Assembly (NCBI GenBank): GCA_902796045.1
Contig: CADBNQ010000125.1
Location: 1-5,554, forward strand
Source of the DNA: an uncultured Lachnospiraceae bacterium
GTDB lineage: Bacteria; Bacillota; Clostridia; Lachnospirales; Lachnospiraceae
Length of the DNA stretch: 5,554 bases
Direction of reading: 5' to 3'
The stretch's first letter is position 1. Each line of letters begins with the position of its first letter. A program made the position numbers and the translations under genes. The notes below the pieces were generated by a model, which had not been told where the DNA came from, ran no database searches, and was given only the letters and a program-made list of their open reading frames with translations. Below, piece by piece: positions 5,311-5,554 of this stretch.

Positions 5311-5554
5311 TTATTGTTCACTATAGTTTTCTCCATGTTCGCTGCTGTTTCCGGTCTTACTGACAAATCTGTGCAGGAATCTGGATGCCAGGCTCCCCTT
5401 TGCGATATTTTCTTCAGCCTCTTTAAAGGAAAACCACCGGCATGAGTCAATCTCCTCCTCTGAAATGTGTGCAAGACTATCGGAGTCTACCACGCAGGAG
5501 AAGTTCAGCATGAGGGTGTTGCTGGGAGCAAAGTATTCACTCTTTTCAAAATGC
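5311..5554 (-). CDS. Nudix hydrolase, C-terminal part
   Basis: Reading the minus strand, the frame enters from the window end at 5553 and stops at TAA (5313-5311), giving 80 residues. The downstream half of a Nudix fold is recognisable: a strand region FEKSEYFAPSNTLMLNFSC, then EEEIDSCRWFSFKEAEENI (acidic EEEI followed by the conserved RWF and a helix), then GSLASRFLHRFV, like the SIA..LI tail of NADH-pyrophosphatase-type (NudC-like) Nudix proteins. The catalytic Nudix box (GX5EX7REUXEEXGU) would lie upstream, outside the window, so catalysis and substrate cannot be judged. The last 15 or so residues are a polar tail. ATG 5511 is an internal methionine. The gene converges on the McrB-like gene and may share the hairpin at 5022-5093 as its terminator. 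Confidence 0.72.
   Translation of the reverse strand, partial: HFEKSEYFAPSNTLMLNFSCVVDSDSLAHISEEEIDSCRWFSFKEAEENIAKGSLASRFLHRFVSKTGNSSEHGENYSEQ

Noticed and set aside
5253..5474. Short open frames on both strands overlapping the Nudix fragment (5253-5474 minus, 5263-5445 plus)
   Set aside because: Both overlap the Nudix-like frame at 5311-5554, which alone shows family character (EEEIDSCRWF).

Overview
The window looks like chromosomal DNA from a Gram-positive, low-to-mid GC anaerobe, most likely class Clostridia (Lachnospiraceae-like). The reasons are a FucO-type iron alcohol dehydrogenase, AGGAG-type ribosome binding sites with a TTG start, a near-perfect sigma-A promoter, and an McrB-family protein whose architecture resembles those common in Firmicutes. 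The assignment rests on protein resemblance recalled from memory, not on a search.

Layout. (1) Positions 1-594 hold the C-terminal half of an iron-dependent alcohol dehydrogenase / lactaldehyde reductase (+ strand, 5' end outside the window). (2) Positions 595-828 are intergenic: two hairpins that probably end the dehydrogenase transcript, then a consensus promoter (TTGACA, 17 bp, TATAAT) with a GATTGG/CCAATC palindrome filling its spacer. (3) Positions 829-2103 encode a complete CNNM/CorC (HlyC/CorC) membrane protein, probably a Mg2+/divalent cation exporter, starting at TTG. (4) Positions 2125-4998, 21 bp downstream and probably in the same operon, encode a 957-residue protein. Its C-terminal third is clearly derived from the McrB AAA+ GTPase family, but every catalytic motif is degenerate (Walker A GPIKTAKY, Walker B MMEDVD, sensor/GTPase motif TCDSVTGE, no arginine-finger RRR). 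(5) Positions 4999-5310 are a convergent intergenic space dominated by a 17-bp perfect inverted repeat with a nested hairpin. (6) Positions 5311-5554 (- strand) hold the C-terminal 80 residues of a Nudix hydrolase whose 5' end is outside the window.

The main point of interest is the two-gene unit at 829-4998: a putative cation exporter followed by a large, intact, apparently catalytically dead McrB-like protein with no McrC partner in view. Losing all the catalytic motifs while keeping the fold-specific residues and an open frame of 957 codons suggests a pseudoenzyme kept for a structural, sensing or regulatory role. What that role is, and whether it relates to the transporter, cannot be read from the sequence.
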